NCBI GenBank assembly: GCA_903644075.1
Contig: CAHJXH010000019.1
Span: 1 to 32,090 of the forward strand
Source of the DNA: Sphingobacteriaceae bacterium
Lineage (GTDB): Bacteria; Bacteroidota; Bacteroidia; Sphingobacteriales; Sphingobacteriaceae
Length of the DNA: 32,090 nt
Direction of reading: 5' to 3'
In this document: one piece after another, positions 31,649-32,090 of the stretch
Position numbering within the stretch: position 1 is the stretch's first letter
How the letters are laid out: every line of letters starts with the position of its first letter
Made by a program: the position numbers and the translations under genes
The notes under the pieces: generated by a model
Databases searched by the model: none
Told to the model about the DNA's origin: nothing
Seen by the model: only the letters and a program-made list of their open reading frames with translations

Positions 31649-32090
31649 AGGTATTAGTTTGGGTTTGCCGTATAGCCGTGGGCTTGCTGTTTATATTTTC
31701 GGGCTTGATAAAGGCTAATGACCCGCTGGGGTTCTCTTATAAACTGCAGGAATACTTCGAAGTATTTCACATGATGTTTTTAAACCCGCTGGCTTTAACC
31801 GCGGCTATTACCTTATGTGCCTTAGAAATATTGCTGGGCTTTGCCTTGTTAATTGGTATTCGTGCTAATGCGGTAGCCTGGGGATTGTTGCTGCTGATCA
31901 TCTTTTTCGGTTTCCTAACCTTTTACTCGGCATTCTTTAAAGTGGTGCAAACCTGCGGTTGTTTCGGCGATGCCATCCCGCTTACGCCTTGGCAATCCTT
32001 TAGTAAGGATATGTTATTGCTTGCTTTAGTGCTGGTGATATTTGCTAATCGTAGAACTATTTTGCCTTTGTTTAATCCATCGGTAGGTAA
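31645..32090 (+). CDS. DoxX-like membrane protein (BT_3928-like), 3' end outside window
   Basis: An ATG at 31645 overlaps the stop of the DUF1599 gene by 4 bp and opens a frame of 148 codons that runs off the window. The product has about four membrane segments so far (VCRIAVGLLFIFSGLIK, LTAAITLCALEILLGFALL, WGLLLLIIFFGFLTF and DMLLLALVLVIFA). It also has the motif VQTCGCFGDAIPL, with two Cys flanking a Gly, as in the DoxX/MauE-type family found in Bacteroidota under the name BT_3928 family. The N-terminal FSGLIKANDP and FSYKLQEYF fit that family. The partner and function are not known. Its C-terminal extent cannot be seen. Confidence 0.85.
   Translation, partial: MKVLVWVCRIAVGLLFIFSGLIKANDPLGFSYKLQEYFEVFHMMFLNPLALTAAITLCALEILLGFALLIGIRANAVAWGLLLLIIFFGFLTFYSAFFKVVQTCGCFGDAIPLTPWQSFSKDMLLLALVLVIFANRRTILPLFNPSVG

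Overview
The window looks like chromosomal DNA from a Bacteroidota bacterium, most likely of the Sphingobacteriaceae (Mucilaginibacter/Pedobacter-like). The evidence is a moderate G+C content, promoters of the TTG-N19-TANNTTTG type, few Shine-Dalgarno sequences, and a gene set typical of that group: DUF2911, DUF1599, a BT_3928-like DoxX protein, bacterial GH3, DUF6428 and a BrxA/B bacilliredoxin. I see no rRNA, tRNA, CRISPR array, phage or transposase gene. The family-level assignment is inference.

Layout, left half. Positions 1-1211 hold two tandem ankyrin-type paralogs; the first is cut by the window edge. A secreted DUF2911 protein follows on the minus strand, then a secreted amidohydrolase/M1 aminopeptidase pair 5 bp apart that would act on exported peptides. 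Next come two two-helix membrane miniproteins (6031-6536), a bacilliredoxin divergent from a membrane-anchored M23 endopeptidase (6609-8051), a 460-bp gene-free stretch with hairpin repeats, and ahcY. An sdpR-sdpI-like pair (9982-10863) follows, in which the regulator lacks its DNA-recognition helix although its operator and promoter look intact. Two tandem Kelch proteins, a YbjQ-family protein and a divergent polysaccharide deacetylase complete the minus-strand block. pdxJ and gcvP then run on the plus strand.

Layout, right half. A HAD phosphatase and a periplasmic trehalase lie on the minus strand, followed by yceI and a stand-alone receiver protein. A compact arsenic-type cassette (22400-23918) contains arsR, a Cys-rich DUF6428 protein, a 44-residue membrane miniprotein and a thioredoxin-type arsenate reductase. 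Two copies of an ArsR-like operator accompany it, but no arsenite pump is present. A metallo-beta-lactamase-fold hydrolase ends inside a short repeat. recJ, lptB, a GH3-family gene and an exported hypothetical protein form a plus-strand run. DUF421 and folP are on the minus strand, and a duplicated-domain DUF1599 gene overlaps a DoxX-like gene that runs off the right edge.

Most of the window is housekeeping: the methyl cycle, B6 synthesis, glycine cleavage, folate synthesis, DNA repair and LPS export. The points most worth a second look are the helix-less SdpR-like protein, the pump-less ars cassette with its miniprotein, the lptB-GH3 linkage, the ankyrin pair with a shared C-terminal tail, and the families of intergenic hairpin repeats. 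I did not find a clearly new multi-gene system; the ars cassette and the sdpR-sdpI pair are the best candidates for unusual biology.
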